A stretch of 5,617 nucleotides of DNA from Dehalococcoidia bacterium (GTDB taxonomy: Bacteria; Chloroflexota; Dehalococcoidia; Lucifugimonadales; JAGWBF01), in NCBI GenBank assembly GCA_021296015.1, contig JAGWBG010000113.1, positions 647 through 6,263 on the forward strand. The letters run 5' to 3'. Positions 1 through 5,460 of this stretch are shown here, one piece after another (within the stretch, counting starts at the first letter, position 1; each line of letters starts with the position of its first letter). The translations under genes were made by a program, and so were the position numbers. The notes beneath the pieces were generated by a model. The model ran no database searches and had not been told where the DNA came from. It worked only from the letters and a program-made list of their open reading frames with translations.

Positions 1-2
1 AC

Positions 3-221
3 GTGGAGCCATCGGATTTCTTCAAAGATTTTCTACGGATAGGCTACACCCAATGGCATTTGCAGAAATACGGGCGGACGCCTCGCGGGAGAGAACAGAT
101 TACCAACGCAATTATCGTCTTGTGGGTAAGGGCGCGGCGTCTGCACGTAAACCGGGTATTGAGTCGCCCGGACCCTGACTTGGACAAGCCTTTCTTCTCC
201 GACGAAGGTCTGTACGAATAG
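3..221 (+). CDS. Unrecognised protein, probable C-terminal part cut by the left edge
   Basis: The frame is open from the first bases of the window and ends at TAG 219-221, so the visible 72 codons may be the tail of a longer gene. GTG at 3-5 is only the first possible start, and any ribosome binding site would lie outside the window. The translation looks like a real soluble protein: it mixes hydrophobic and charged residues, has an Arg-rich middle (the stretch VRARRLHVNR) and an acidic, aromatic end (FFSDEGLYE). I see no membrane segment, metal motif or known family signature. It faces the hydratase alpha gene tail to tail with only 3 bases between the stop codons, and no terminator is visible between them. 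It could be a chance frame opposite an untranscribed flank, but composition and the tight convergent fit argue mildly for a real gene. Function unknown. Confidence 0.4.
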   Translation: MEPSDFFKDFLRIGYTQWHLQKYGRTPRGREQITNAIIVLWVRARRLHVNRVLSRPDPDLDKPFFSDEGLYE

Positions 222-224
222 CGG

Positions 225-857
225 CTACTTGCCCGGCGCGCTTGCCATGGCCACGCCAATCATGCTGTCGCGGGAGACCAGGCCGGCCAGTTCATCCTCG
301 GTTGCGGCCTCCGTTCCGGCTGGACGCGACGGGATGACCAGATAACGTATATCCGCCGTGCTGTCATAGACCCTTACCTCTACGTCAGGGTCTAGCTCCA
401 AGCCGAACTCCCTCAGTACCCCGCGAGGGTCAACCACAACCCGCGAGCGGTAGCTCAGGCTCTTGTACCAGTCCGGTGGCACGCCGAGGATGGTGCGGGG
501 GTAACAGGAGCACAGAGTACACACAACCACGTTATGCACTTTATCCGTATTCTCCAGGGCAACCACCGTGTTGAGAGAGCCGATGTCTACGTCTAGCTCG
601 GTCAGGGCAGCTTTCGTATCCGTCAGGAGTTGGGCCTTGAACTCCGGGTCAACCCACGCCCTCGCCACCACTTTGGCTCCTAGGGCAGGCGTCCGTGAGT
701 CCATGTCGTCAATCGCCCGCCAGATTTCATCCGACGCAACTACCCCCTTCTCCGTCAAGAGGGACAGAATCGCCCCGGCCCTCTTCTCGTAAGATGTCAT
801 TTCATGGCTGTCGCCCACCTGTGTATGGGCGTCGTGACCGTGATTATGTTCTTCCAT
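225..857 (-). CDS. Nitrile hydratase alpha subunit / thiocyanate hydrolase gamma-type subunit
   Basis: This is the metal-binding catalytic subunit of the NHase/SCNase family, which hydrates nitriles to amides or, in SCNase, hydrolyses thiocyanate. From the ATG at 857 it has 210 residues, normal for the family. The claw motif C-T-L-C-S-C is at residues 113-118 (bases 504-521). Its three Cys and backbone amides bind the metal, and two Cys are normally oxidised to sulfinic and sulfenic acid. Thr rather than Ser after the first Cys is the cobalt-type signature. Family blocks follow: PPDWYKSLSYRSRVV, DPRGVLREFGLEL, and the end RPAGTE...LVSRDSMIGVA. The N-terminus is His-rich (EEHNHGHDAH). An ATG at 869 would add four residues, but AAAGGA abuts it with no spacer; the 857 ATG has a G-run (863-867) five bases upstream, so I prefer 857. 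It is last in a three-gene operon. The residues after the motif read YPR, as I recall for SCNase gamma, where many NHases have Trp. No cobalt activator gene is visible. Confidence 0.93.
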   Translation of the reverse strand: MEEHNHGHDAHTQVGDSHEMTSYEKRAGAILSLLTEKGVVASDEIWRAIDDMDSRTPALGAKVVARAWVDPEFKAQLLTDTKAALTELDVDIGSLNTVVALENTDKVHNVVVCTLCSCYPRTILGVPPDWYKSLSYRSRVVVDPRGVLREFGLELDPDVEVRVYDSTADIRYLVIPSRPAGTEAATEDELAGLVSRDSMIGVAMASAPGK

Positions 858-873
858 AAGTGCCCCCATTCCT

Positions 874-1167
874 TTAAGACTGGCAGACCGGCTCCAGCCA
901 GTGCTCGTATATGTCTATTAGAAGCTTGTCCTGCGGCGAAGCGTTATAATTCTCCCAGACGTGGGTCTGGTCGAATCGGACCAGATAAAGGTACTGCCTC
1001 GGCAGACCGTCACCGCCCTTAGCCAGAGATTCGGGATTACGAAATGTGCCATGAACGCCTGCCACCGTGCCCGTCTTGCCCTGGATGTATCCGGGTGTCC
1101 GGAAGTGTCCGGCCGGATAGTCCACCCGGATTCTGACCCTGTCGCCTGCATTAAACCGCGCTTCCAT
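874..1167 (-). CDS. Nitrile hydratase beta subunit, C-terminal-half protein (SCNase alpha-like)
   Basis: The 97-residue protein matches only the C-terminal SH3-like domain of NHase beta. The domain opens with RFNAGDRVRIRVDYPAGHFRTPGY, shown here as two blocks: RFNAGDRVRIR (residues 4-14) and YPAGHFRTPGYIQGKTGTV (17-35). It closes with DIYEHWLEP (85-93), the usual end of the beta chain. Arg23 in GHFRTP probably corresponds to the conserved beta-Arg near position 157 that contacts the oxidised claw cysteines; this mapping is from memory. In SCNase and toyocamycin NHase this half is a separate subunit, and that is the case here. The ATG at 1167 has a strong Shine-Dalgarno, GGGGAGGT (1172-1179), so independent translation is well supported. 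The TAA stop lies 16 bases before the preferred alpha start. It must assemble with the other two products to be active. Its wording is closer to ordinary NHase beta than to what I recall of SCNase alpha. Confidence 0.9.
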   Translation of the reverse strand: MEARFNAGDRVRIRVDYPAGHFRTPGYIQGKTGTVAGVHGTFRNPESLAKGGDGLPRQYLYLVRFDQTHVWENYNASPQDKLLIDIYEHWLEPVCQS

Positions 1168-1171
1168 CGCG

Positions 1172-1179
1172 ACCTCCCC
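1172..1179 (-). promoter_or_regulatory. Ribosome binding site of the beta C-half gene
   Basis: On the minus strand this reads GGGGAGGT, ending 4 bases before the ATG at 1167. It shows that the second beta half starts translation on its own, which argues against a recent frameshift splitting a fused gene. Confidence 0.7.
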
Positions 1180-1190
1180 AACGGTCCCAC

Positions 1191-1202
1191 GCCCTAAAGG
1201 GC
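1191..1202. repeat. Perfect inverted repeat between the two beta-half genes
   Basis: The plus strand reads GCCCT-AA-AGGGC in the 53-base gap between the two beta-half genes. In the transcript, a U-G wobble and an A-U pair can extend the stem to about seven pairs. No U-run follows, so it is not a normal intrinsic terminator. It may be an mRNA stability or processing element, or chance. Confidence 0.4.
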
Positions 1203-1220
1203 ATCAGGGAATGTGTCAGG

Positions 1221-1532
1221 CTACTTGACCTGCTCATCAGTATCCTCTACCCTCCGGTCAATCTCCTCCCGGGACAGGATGCCCCTTTCCACCAGGAGAG
1301 TCTCAATAGCCGTAATCCACCGCCCGTAGTAACCTGCGCTCTCATATTCGTCACGTCCAATACTCTCGATAGCCCGGCGCAGCTCGTCTACGCGCCACTT
1401 GTGCTTGCCGGGACCCGATAGGACGCGGTGTAAGGCATCGGTCTGCTTCTCCCACAGGGCAAGGTCGTGCTGGCCCCGGTTTATGGGGCCGGCTTCAGGC
1501 CATCCGCCCCGGTCATGCACTCGCCGGTCCAT
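1221..1532 (-). CDS. Nitrile hydratase beta subunit, N-terminal-half protein (SCNase beta-like)
   Basis: The 103-residue protein matches the helical N-terminal domain of NHase beta. It starts with the family opening, M-D-x-x-V-H-D-x-G-G (residues 1-10), which sets the start at 1532 even though the frame stays open 33 codons further upstream. That start also has a good Shine-Dalgarno, GGAGGG (1537-1542). The helical core includes WRVDELRRAIESI (46-58) and then YYGRW (68-72), followed by ETLLVERGILSREEID (77-92). Arg71 in YYGRW should be the counterpart of the conserved beta-Arg52 that hydrogen-bonds to the oxidised cysteines. The YYGRW wording is also what I recall for SCNase beta, while NHases usually have a different residue before Arg. 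It ends at TAG 1221-1223, where a normal NHase beta would continue through a linker into the C-half. It is first in the operon and lies behind a near-consensus promoter. NHase 'beta-accessory' proteins share this domain, but the adjacent C-half makes a structural subunit more likely. Confidence 0.88.
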   Translation of the reverse strand: MDRRVHDRGGWPEAGPINRGQHDLALWEKQTDALHRVLSGPGKHKWRVDELRRAIESIGRDEYESAGYYGRWITAIETLLVERGILSREEIDRRVEDTDEQVK

Positions 1533-1536
1533 GTTA

Positions 1537-1542
1537 CCCTCC
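1537..1542 (-). promoter_or_regulatory. Ribosome binding site that sets the beta N-half start
   Basis: The minus strand reads GGAGGG, four bases before the ATG at 1532. It supports 1532 over the upstream in-frame ATG at 1631, which lies upstream of the predicted transcription start near 1578. Confidence 0.65.
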
Positions 1543-1584
1543 CTACTGTGAGAATCGCAGGCCCAAGCCCCTGATGATAAAGGG

Positions 1585-1613
1585 ATTATATGTAAGCCCC
1601 CATCCCCAGTCAA
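1585..1613 (-). promoter_or_regulatory. Near-consensus sigma-70 promoter of the hydratase operon
   Basis: On the minus strand the -35 is TTGACT (1608-1613, five of six matches) and the -10 is TATAAT (1585-1590, perfect), with the optimal 17-base spacer. Transcription should start near 1578, giving a leader of about 46 bases before the ATG at 1532. This is the best promoter in the window and fits strong or simply regulated expression of the three-gene operon. Confidence 0.75.
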
Positions 1614-1625
1614 TGCCATTGGGGG
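1597..1625. repeat. Nested inverted repeats over the operon -35 region
   Basis: CCCCCA (1597-1602) and TGGGGG (1620-1625) form 6-bp inverted arms. Inside them, CAATG-c-CATTG (1611-1621) is an 11-bp palindrome. The set spans the spacer and overlaps the TTGACT -35 at 1608-1613, a natural place for an operator. No particular regulator family can be named from these sites. Confidence 0.4.
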
Positions 1626-1638
1626 TTGCACCCTGGGT

Positions 1639-1665
1639 ATTATAGCTGTCGCCTTTATCTATAAT
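1639..1665. repeat. Inverted pair ATTATAG / CTATAAT with two perfect -10 hexamers
   Basis: ATTATAG (1639-1645) and CTATAAT (1659-1665) are perfect 7-bp inverted arms 13 bases apart. They place a TATAAT on the minus strand (1639-1644) and one on the plus strand (1660-1665), each pointing outward to its own gene. Neither has a recognisable -35, so they may be secondary, activator-dependent promoters or an operator dyad. Confidence 0.35.
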
Positions 1666-1813
1666 CCGGTTTCCGTACCCCTGTGGCCCGCGAAAGGGTA
1701 AGGACCAAAAACCATTCTGAAACCTGGGTTCTAAATTAAAGAGCAAATACGATGAACGACGTGAGAGAGGCAGGGAGTGAAGTGAGTGTCCCATGCCCAC
1801 ACAACCAGAAACC

Positions 1814-1836
1814 GATTCGTTCCCAAGGGACGAATC
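1814..1836. repeat. 23-bp near-perfect inverted repeat upstream of the amidase promoter
   Basis: The left arm is GATTCGTTCCC (1814-1824), then AA, then the right arm GGGACGAATC (1827-1836). The arms pair completely apart from one extra T on the left. It ends 44 bases before the amidase -10 and has no T-run on either strand, so it looks like a dimeric regulator's operator rather than a terminator. Confidence 0.5.
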
Positions 1837-1877
1837 CAACCCCCTTGTCTGCCCCTGCACCGACGTCCTACCTCTTG

Positions 1878-1886
1878 TGCTATACT
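1878..1886 (+). promoter_or_regulatory. Extended -10 promoter of the amidase gene
   Basis: The sequence TGC-TATACT gives an extended -10 (TG at 1878-1879, hexamer 1881-1886, five of six matches). There is no convincing -35 at 16-19 bases upstream, which the extended element could compensate for. Start would be near 1893, leaving a leader of about 77 bases. A G-run, GGGGGG (1958-1963), and AGGA (1965-1968) precede the ATG at 1970. Confidence 0.5.
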
Positions 1887-1969
1887 GTTCTATGCCGATT
1901 CATACTGCCAGGGGTGAGGGCTCCACAGCGTGATACGTTGCAGTTCAAGACTTACGTGGGGGGTAGGAA

Positions 1970-3382
1970 ATGGCGAACACGGAGACCAATCTATGCTTCT
2001 TGACCATCCGTGAGGCTGGCGAGCTGATACGTCGCCGGGAGCTATCGCCTGTGGAGCTTATCCGGGCTTTCCTCGATCGCATCGAGGACATGGATGACCA
2101 GCTTCACTCTTTCATCACCCTTCTAAAAGACGAGTCCCTGGCAGCGGCCCGTACCGCTGAGGCCGACGTATTGCGAGGCGACTATAAGGGACCTCTCCAC
2201 GGCATCCCCATAGGGCTGAAGGACATCTACGACACAGCAGGCATACGCACCACCGCCGGCTCCAGGGTATATATAGACCGGGTCCCCACGGAGGATGCCA
2301 CCACCGTGGCGAGGCTGAAGGCCGCAGGAGCAATTGTCCTGGGCAAACTGATGACCTACGAATACGCCCTGGGAGGCCCCGACTTTACCGCTCCATTCCC
2401 GGCGGCCCGGAATCCCTGGAACCTGGACCACATCACCGGGGGGTCCAGCAGCGGCTCCGGGGCAGCAGTAGCAGCCGGACTGTGCATGGGTGCGATGGGT
2501 TCCTGCACGGGCGGATCAATTCGCGGTCCCGCCTCCCTGTGCGGCATCGTAGGACTCAAGGCTACCTATGGCCGGGTGAGTCGGTATGGGGTAGTGACCC
2601 TGAGTTGGTCTCAGGACCACTGCGGACCCATGACCTGGACCGTGGAGGACACGGCACTCATGCTCCAGGCGCTCGCAGGGTACGACCCCAAAGACCCCAC
2701 CACCAGCACCGCACCCGTCCCGGACTACTCCGCTTCCCTCAGAGAGGACATCAGGGGCCTCACCATCGGTGTGCCAAGGCACTACTTCTTCGACCCCAAT
2801 CCGGACGTTAATCCCGAGGTGGTTGCTATTGTGGAGAAGGGTCTGGAGGTCCTTCGGGAATTGGGGGCCAAAGTGGAGGAGGTGACCATACCCAGCCTGT
2901 CCTATGTGAGGGCCGCCAACTCCATAATTATGCTCAGTGAGGCTTACGCCTTCCATGAGCGGAACCTGAAGACACGCCCCCAGGACTTTGGTGAGTTGGT
3001 CCGGGAGCGATTCCGCATCGGGGGGTTATTCAGGGCCAGCGACTACGTGCAGGCCCAGCGCGCAAGGCAGGTAATCAAAAGAGAGTGCGCGGATGTCCTG
3101 CGCAAGGTGGACGTCCTGGTCACGCCCACAATGACGCAACCGGCAGCCCCCTTTGAGGGCTACGATGCCACCGCCACCATTCGAGGGCCGAGCTTTACTG
3201 CGCCCTTCAACGTCACTGGACTCCCGGCTATATCCGTTCCCGCCGGATTCACCGCCAATGACCTGCCTGTGGGGATGCAAATCGTGGGCAAGCCCTTCGA
3301 CGAGCCTACCGTCCTGCGGTCAGCTTATGCCTATCAGCAACATGCCCGATGGTTCGAGCGACGGCCCAACTTGCCACACTGA
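1970..3382 (+). CDS. Amidase signature family enzyme (GatA-like amidohydrolase)
   Basis: The 470-residue protein has the whole amidase-signature fold, of usual length. It hydrolyses an amide to an acid plus ammonia, most likely in the cytoplasm because no signal peptide or membrane segment is seen. The triad is complete: Lys84 in GIPIGLKD, cis-Ser159 in GGSSSGSG, and nucleophile Ser183 in TGGSIRGP. Supporting blocks are GLKATYGRVSRYGVV (195-209), a DHCGPMTWTVED block (216-227), and the family end with GLPAISVPAGF and LPVGMQIVGKPFDE. The N-terminus (TIREAGELIRRRELSPVEL) is typical. One oddity is that the usual G-x-D-T-G-G-S reads G-S-C-T-G-G-S, with Cys179 in place of Asp. No gatB or gatC is adjacent, so a tRNA amidotransferase role is unlikely. 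It is divergent from the hydratase genes, and amidases beside NHases commonly take the amide product to the acid. The actual substrate cannot be read from sequence. Confidence 0.93.
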   Translation: MANTETNLCFLTIREAGELIRRRELSPVELIRAFLDRIEDMDDQLHSFITLLKDESLAAARTAEADVLRGDYKGPLHGIPIGLKDIYDTAGIRTTAGSRVYIDRVPTEDATTVARLKAAGAIVLGKLMTYEYALGGPDFTAPFPAARNPWNLDHITGGSSSGSGAAVAAGLCMGAMGSCTGGSIRGPASLCGIVGLKATYGRVSRYGVVTLSWSQDHCGPMTWTVEDTALMLQALAGYDPKDPTTSTAPVPDYSASLREDIRGLTIGVPRHYFFDPNPDVNPEVVAIVEKGLEVLRELGAKVEEVTIPSLSYVRAANSIIMLSEAYAFHERNLKTRPQDFGELVRERFRIGGLFRASDYVQAQRARQVIKRECADVLRKVDVLVTPTMTQPAAPFEGYDATATIRGPSFTAPFNVTGLPAISVPAGFTANDLPVGMQIVGKPFDEPTVLRSAYAYQQHARWFERRPNLPH

Positions 3383-3443
3383 AGCGCCCCGACACGCACT
3401 CCGGGTCTAAGCACAGGGTCCTAGCTGGCTGTGGTCGGCGGCG

Positions 3444-3590
3444 TTATGATTGGGCTTTCGCCAGCCTTTCCGCCTCTTGAATGTAGTCCAGGGTCTCCCG
3501 GATGTCGGTAGCTAACGCATCCTACGGTGCGCAGTTGCCCTCGTAAAAGCATGTCCCGTGAAGATTGCGAGCGCGGTCGCCGTACCTCCA
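3444..3590 (-). pseudogene. Remnant of a HEPN/PaREP1-like small protein, interrupted by TAG
   Basis: In the 337-base gap between amidase and protease the minus strand carries a protein-like frame ending at TAA (3444-3446). It reads RYGDRARNLHGTCFYEGNC, then AP, an in-frame TAG (3522-3524), then DALATDIRETLDYIQEAER and a short LAKAQS tail. The LHxxxFYEG block followed by an amphipathic helix resembles the C-terminal end of HEPN-domain or PaREP1-like proteins; this is recognition from memory, not a search. There is no plausible start: upstream the frame becomes unconvincing and meets a stop near 3640. I read it as a degraded fragment left after gene decay or rearrangement. A chance frame is possible, but the coherent helix pattern on both sides of the stop argues against that. 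Confidence 0.4.
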
Positions 3591-3670
3591 TGTATGTGGA
3601 AACCAGAAAATTCCAATATGGAATAGACTGTCAACGCTTCATCTACCCCGTAGCGAGGTGGCGCTCATCC

Positions 3671-3700
3671 TTGCTCCACTGAGCTTGTACATGCTAGGAT
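3671..3700 (+). promoter_or_regulatory. Possible promoter of the CPBP protease gene
   Basis: TTGCTC (3671-3676) and TAGGAT (3695-3700) are 18 bases apart, and TGC directly before TAGGAT makes an extended -10. Transcription would begin near 3707, only about 13 bases before the GTG start, so the leader would be very short. Matches are modest. Confidence 0.3.
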
Positions 3701-3719
3701 TCGAGATTATGAGACCCCT

Positions 3720-4445
3720 GTGTCGAGTCCGGAGAACATTATCAGAGGAAGCAAGCTGAACCCCGTCCCCTGGAAGACATTCGACGTTGTTATAGGAGTA
3801 GTCACGCTTGTCGTGCTCGGTCTCTTGCTCATTCTGGTAGTCGGCCAAGTTGTGGGTGGGGACTCGGATCTGGGTACGGAGTCCGGGGTCGGACTGGCCT
3901 TGGCAGGCGGCATAAGTGGCGTGATAAAGCTCCATATATCATGGCTCATCGGCCCGGCCAGGTATAGAGTGCCCCTGAGCAGTCTGGGTCTGAAGCCGCC
4001 AGTACCCCAAAGCCCTGCTCAGCTGCTTCTGCCTGTGCTGGTACTGATAGCAAGCCTGACTTTTACCGGCATTTACAGCGTCGTCGTTTCGGCGTTGGGA
4101 TGGGACGTCCCCCAAACTCTGCCGGAAGGACTGGACGGGGAAGGACCAGTGGTAATTGGCCTCATCGCCGTTATCGTGGTCCTGTTGGTGCCTCTGGCGG
4201 AGGAAGTGTTTTTCCGGGGGTTCATGCTATCCTGCCTTGTAGGCAGCCTGGGTACTGTTGGGGCTGCAATCGTAAGTTCCCTTGTCTTTGCCTTTTTCCA
4301 CATTGACCCCAAGATAATGTTGCCTATCTTCGTCACTGGCCTGCTCTTTGCATGGCTGTACAACAGGACCGGCTCAGTATGGAGTTGCTCTGCGGCTCAC
4401 GCTATGCAAAATGCCCTGGCCCTTTCCATCACCATAGGCAACTGA
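3720..4445 (+). CDS. CPBP family intramembrane glutamic protease
   Basis: The 241-residue polytopic membrane protein carries all three CPBP (CaaX protease/bacteriocin-processing, Abi) motifs. These are EEVFFR (Glu161, Glu162, Arg166), F-x-x-x-H (Phe190 to His194, in FAFFHID) and H-x-x-x-N (His227 to Asn231, in HAMQN). These residues form the intramembrane active site that cleaves membrane-embedded or lipidated peptides. Hydrophobic segments lie near residues 22-43, 58-78, 102-124, 144-160, 168-192 and 200-214. The start is GTG at 3720. No good Shine-Dalgarno precedes it, and it is the only standard start between the upstream TAG (3651-3653) and the first membrane segment, whose PWKTFDVVIG lead-in is typical. 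Translation ends in three consecutive in-frame stops, TGA TAA TAA. No bacteriocin, regulator or substrate gene adjoins it, so the biological target is unknown. It is convergent with amt and looks unrelated to the amide module. Confidence 0.88.
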   Translation: MSSPENIIRGSKLNPVPWKTFDVVIGVVTLVVLGLLLILVVGQVVGGDSDLGTESGVGLALAGGISGVIKLHISWLIGPARYRVPLSSLGLKPPVPQSPAQLLLPVLVLIASLTFTGIYSVVVSALGWDVPQTLPEGLDGEGPVVIGLIAVIVVLLVPLAEEVFFRGFMLSCLVGSLGTVGAAIVSSLVFAFFHIDPKIMLPIFVTGLLFAWLYNRTGSVWSCSAAHAMQNALALSITIGN

Positions 4446-4509
4446 TAATAAGTCAACATAATCGGGTGGCTGCCAAGAGGACTTTACTTGAAGGAACCCT
4501 TTATTGGGA

Positions 4510-5454
4510 TCAACCCTCGTCGTCCACCTCCGGCATCAACACGAATTCGGGGTATGACTCCAATCCCAGTTCCGAGGCATCCTGACCCAGTCGCTCAGTC
4601 TGACGTGACACCCGGGCTTGCACGGTCTTTTCCAACACCTTCCACACGGTCCAGGACACTGCGAAGGCGAAGGCCCCTATGGCGAGCACGCCGATGAGTT
4701 GGACGTGGAAAGTGGCACCTCCGGCGATGGAAGCCGCAAGGGTGCCCCAGATGCCGGCGAACAGGTGGGCCGGGATGGCTCCGACGACGTCGTCCAGCCT
4801 GAGTTTTTCCAGGAGTTTAAGGCCGGAGACACATATCGCGCCTCCTATCGCGCCAATAATCACAGCCCAGTAGTGGTCTACTATGTTGGGGGCTGCGGTG
4901 ATGGCGACTAGCCCCGCGATGGCGCCGTTAAGTCCGGCAAACAGGTCGGTGCGGCCAAGGATGGGGCGAGAAACTGCGAGGGCAACTATGACTCCGGCGG
5001 CGGCGGCGAGGTTGGTGTTGACCAGTATAATACTCATTGCCACGGCGTCGGCCGCGCTCCCAAGGGCCAGTTGTGACCCGCCGTTGAAACCGAACCAGCC
5101 GAGCCACAGGATGAAGACGCCAAGGGTTACCGCGAGTATATTGGAGGGTGGTGTGGCCCTGACTGAGCCGTCGCGCCGGAATTTGCCCAGCCTGGGCCCG
5201 ACGACCAGCACACCGGCGAGGGCTGCCCATCCACCGGTGCTGTGTACGATGGTGGAGCCGGCAAAGTCACTGAAACCCATGTCGTAGAGCCAGCCACCTC
5301 CCCAGGTCCAAGCGCCAACCACCGGGTATATGATGGCGGTGAGCAGCAGGGTGAAAGCGAAGAATGGCCACATTTTAACTCGTTCGGCCAGAGCTCCGGA
5401 GACGATGGAGGCAGCAGTCGCCACGAAGACCATCTGGAAGAACCAGTCCGACAT
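4510..5454 (-). CDS. amt: Ammonium transporter (Amt/Rh), main part from the third membrane helix on
   Basis: This frame encodes 314 residues of an Amt-type ammonium channel in the inner membrane. Conserved sites map onto E. coli AmtB from memory: Phe10 (F107, outer Phe gate), Asp63 and His71 in DFAGSTIVH (D160, H168), Trp120 and Phe123 in GWFGFNGGS (W212, F215), and His230 in AIPAHLFAGIWG (H318). Both pore histidines are therefore present. The cytoplasmic tail (ERLGQDASELGLESYPEF) keeps the usual Amt end. ATG 5454 lies just before SDWFFQMVF, which in intact Amt proteins is the beginning of roughly the third helix, so helices 1-2 are missing from this frame. They continue upstream in the same frame beyond a TAG at 5461-5463. 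The gene is therefore either broken by a nonsense change, misread in sequencing, or made as two pieces, with restart six bases after the stop. No glnK/glnB is visible. Confidence 0.88.
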   Translation of the reverse strand: MSDWFFQMVFVATAASIVSGALAERVKMWPFFAFTLLLTAIIYPVVGAWTWGGGWLYDMGFSDFAGSTIVHSTGGWAALAGVLVVGPRLGKFRRDGSVRATPPSNILAVTLGVFILWLGWFGFNGGSQLALGSAADAVAMSIILVNTNLAAAAGVIVALAVSRPILGRTDLFAGLNGAIAGLVAITAAPNIVDHYWAVIIGAIGGAICVSGLKLLEKLRLDDVVGAIPAHLFAGIWGTLAASIAGGATFHVQLIGVLAIGAFAFAVSWTVWKVLEKTVQARVSRQTERLGQDASELGLESYPEFVLMPEVDDEG

Positions 5455-5460
5455 AATGGA

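Noticed and set aside
874..1532. The two beta halves as one gene broken by a frameshift
   Set aside because: Each half has its own Shine-Dalgarno and a natural domain boundary, the gap holds no leftover linker coding sequence, and the same split is known in SCNase and toyocamycin NHase.
1533..1631. N-terminal extension of the beta N-half gene to the ATG at 1631
   Set aside because: The extra 33 residues do not resemble the family, the canonical opening M-D-x-x-V-H-D-x-G-G starts at 1532, and the likely promoter and transcription start lie inside the extension.
1814..1836. The 23-bp dyad as an intrinsic terminator
   Set aside because: No T-run follows on either strand, the central loop is only two bases, and no gene ends nearby.
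1752..2003. 83-codon plus-strand frame overlapping the amidase start
   Set aside because: Low-complexity, Pro/Thr-rich translation. It runs through the amidase promoter, ribosome binding site and first codons in another frame.
3565..3935. Short frames around the protease start (64 aa plus strand, 98 aa minus strand)
   Set aside because: They overlap the well-supported CPBP gene or the decayed region, lack ribosome binding sites, and their translations look non-protein-like.
4446..4509. Bidirectional terminator between the convergent protease and amt genes
   Set aside because: Only short, weak pairings (such as CCC-GGG and CAAG-CTTG) and no stem followed by a T-run on either strand.
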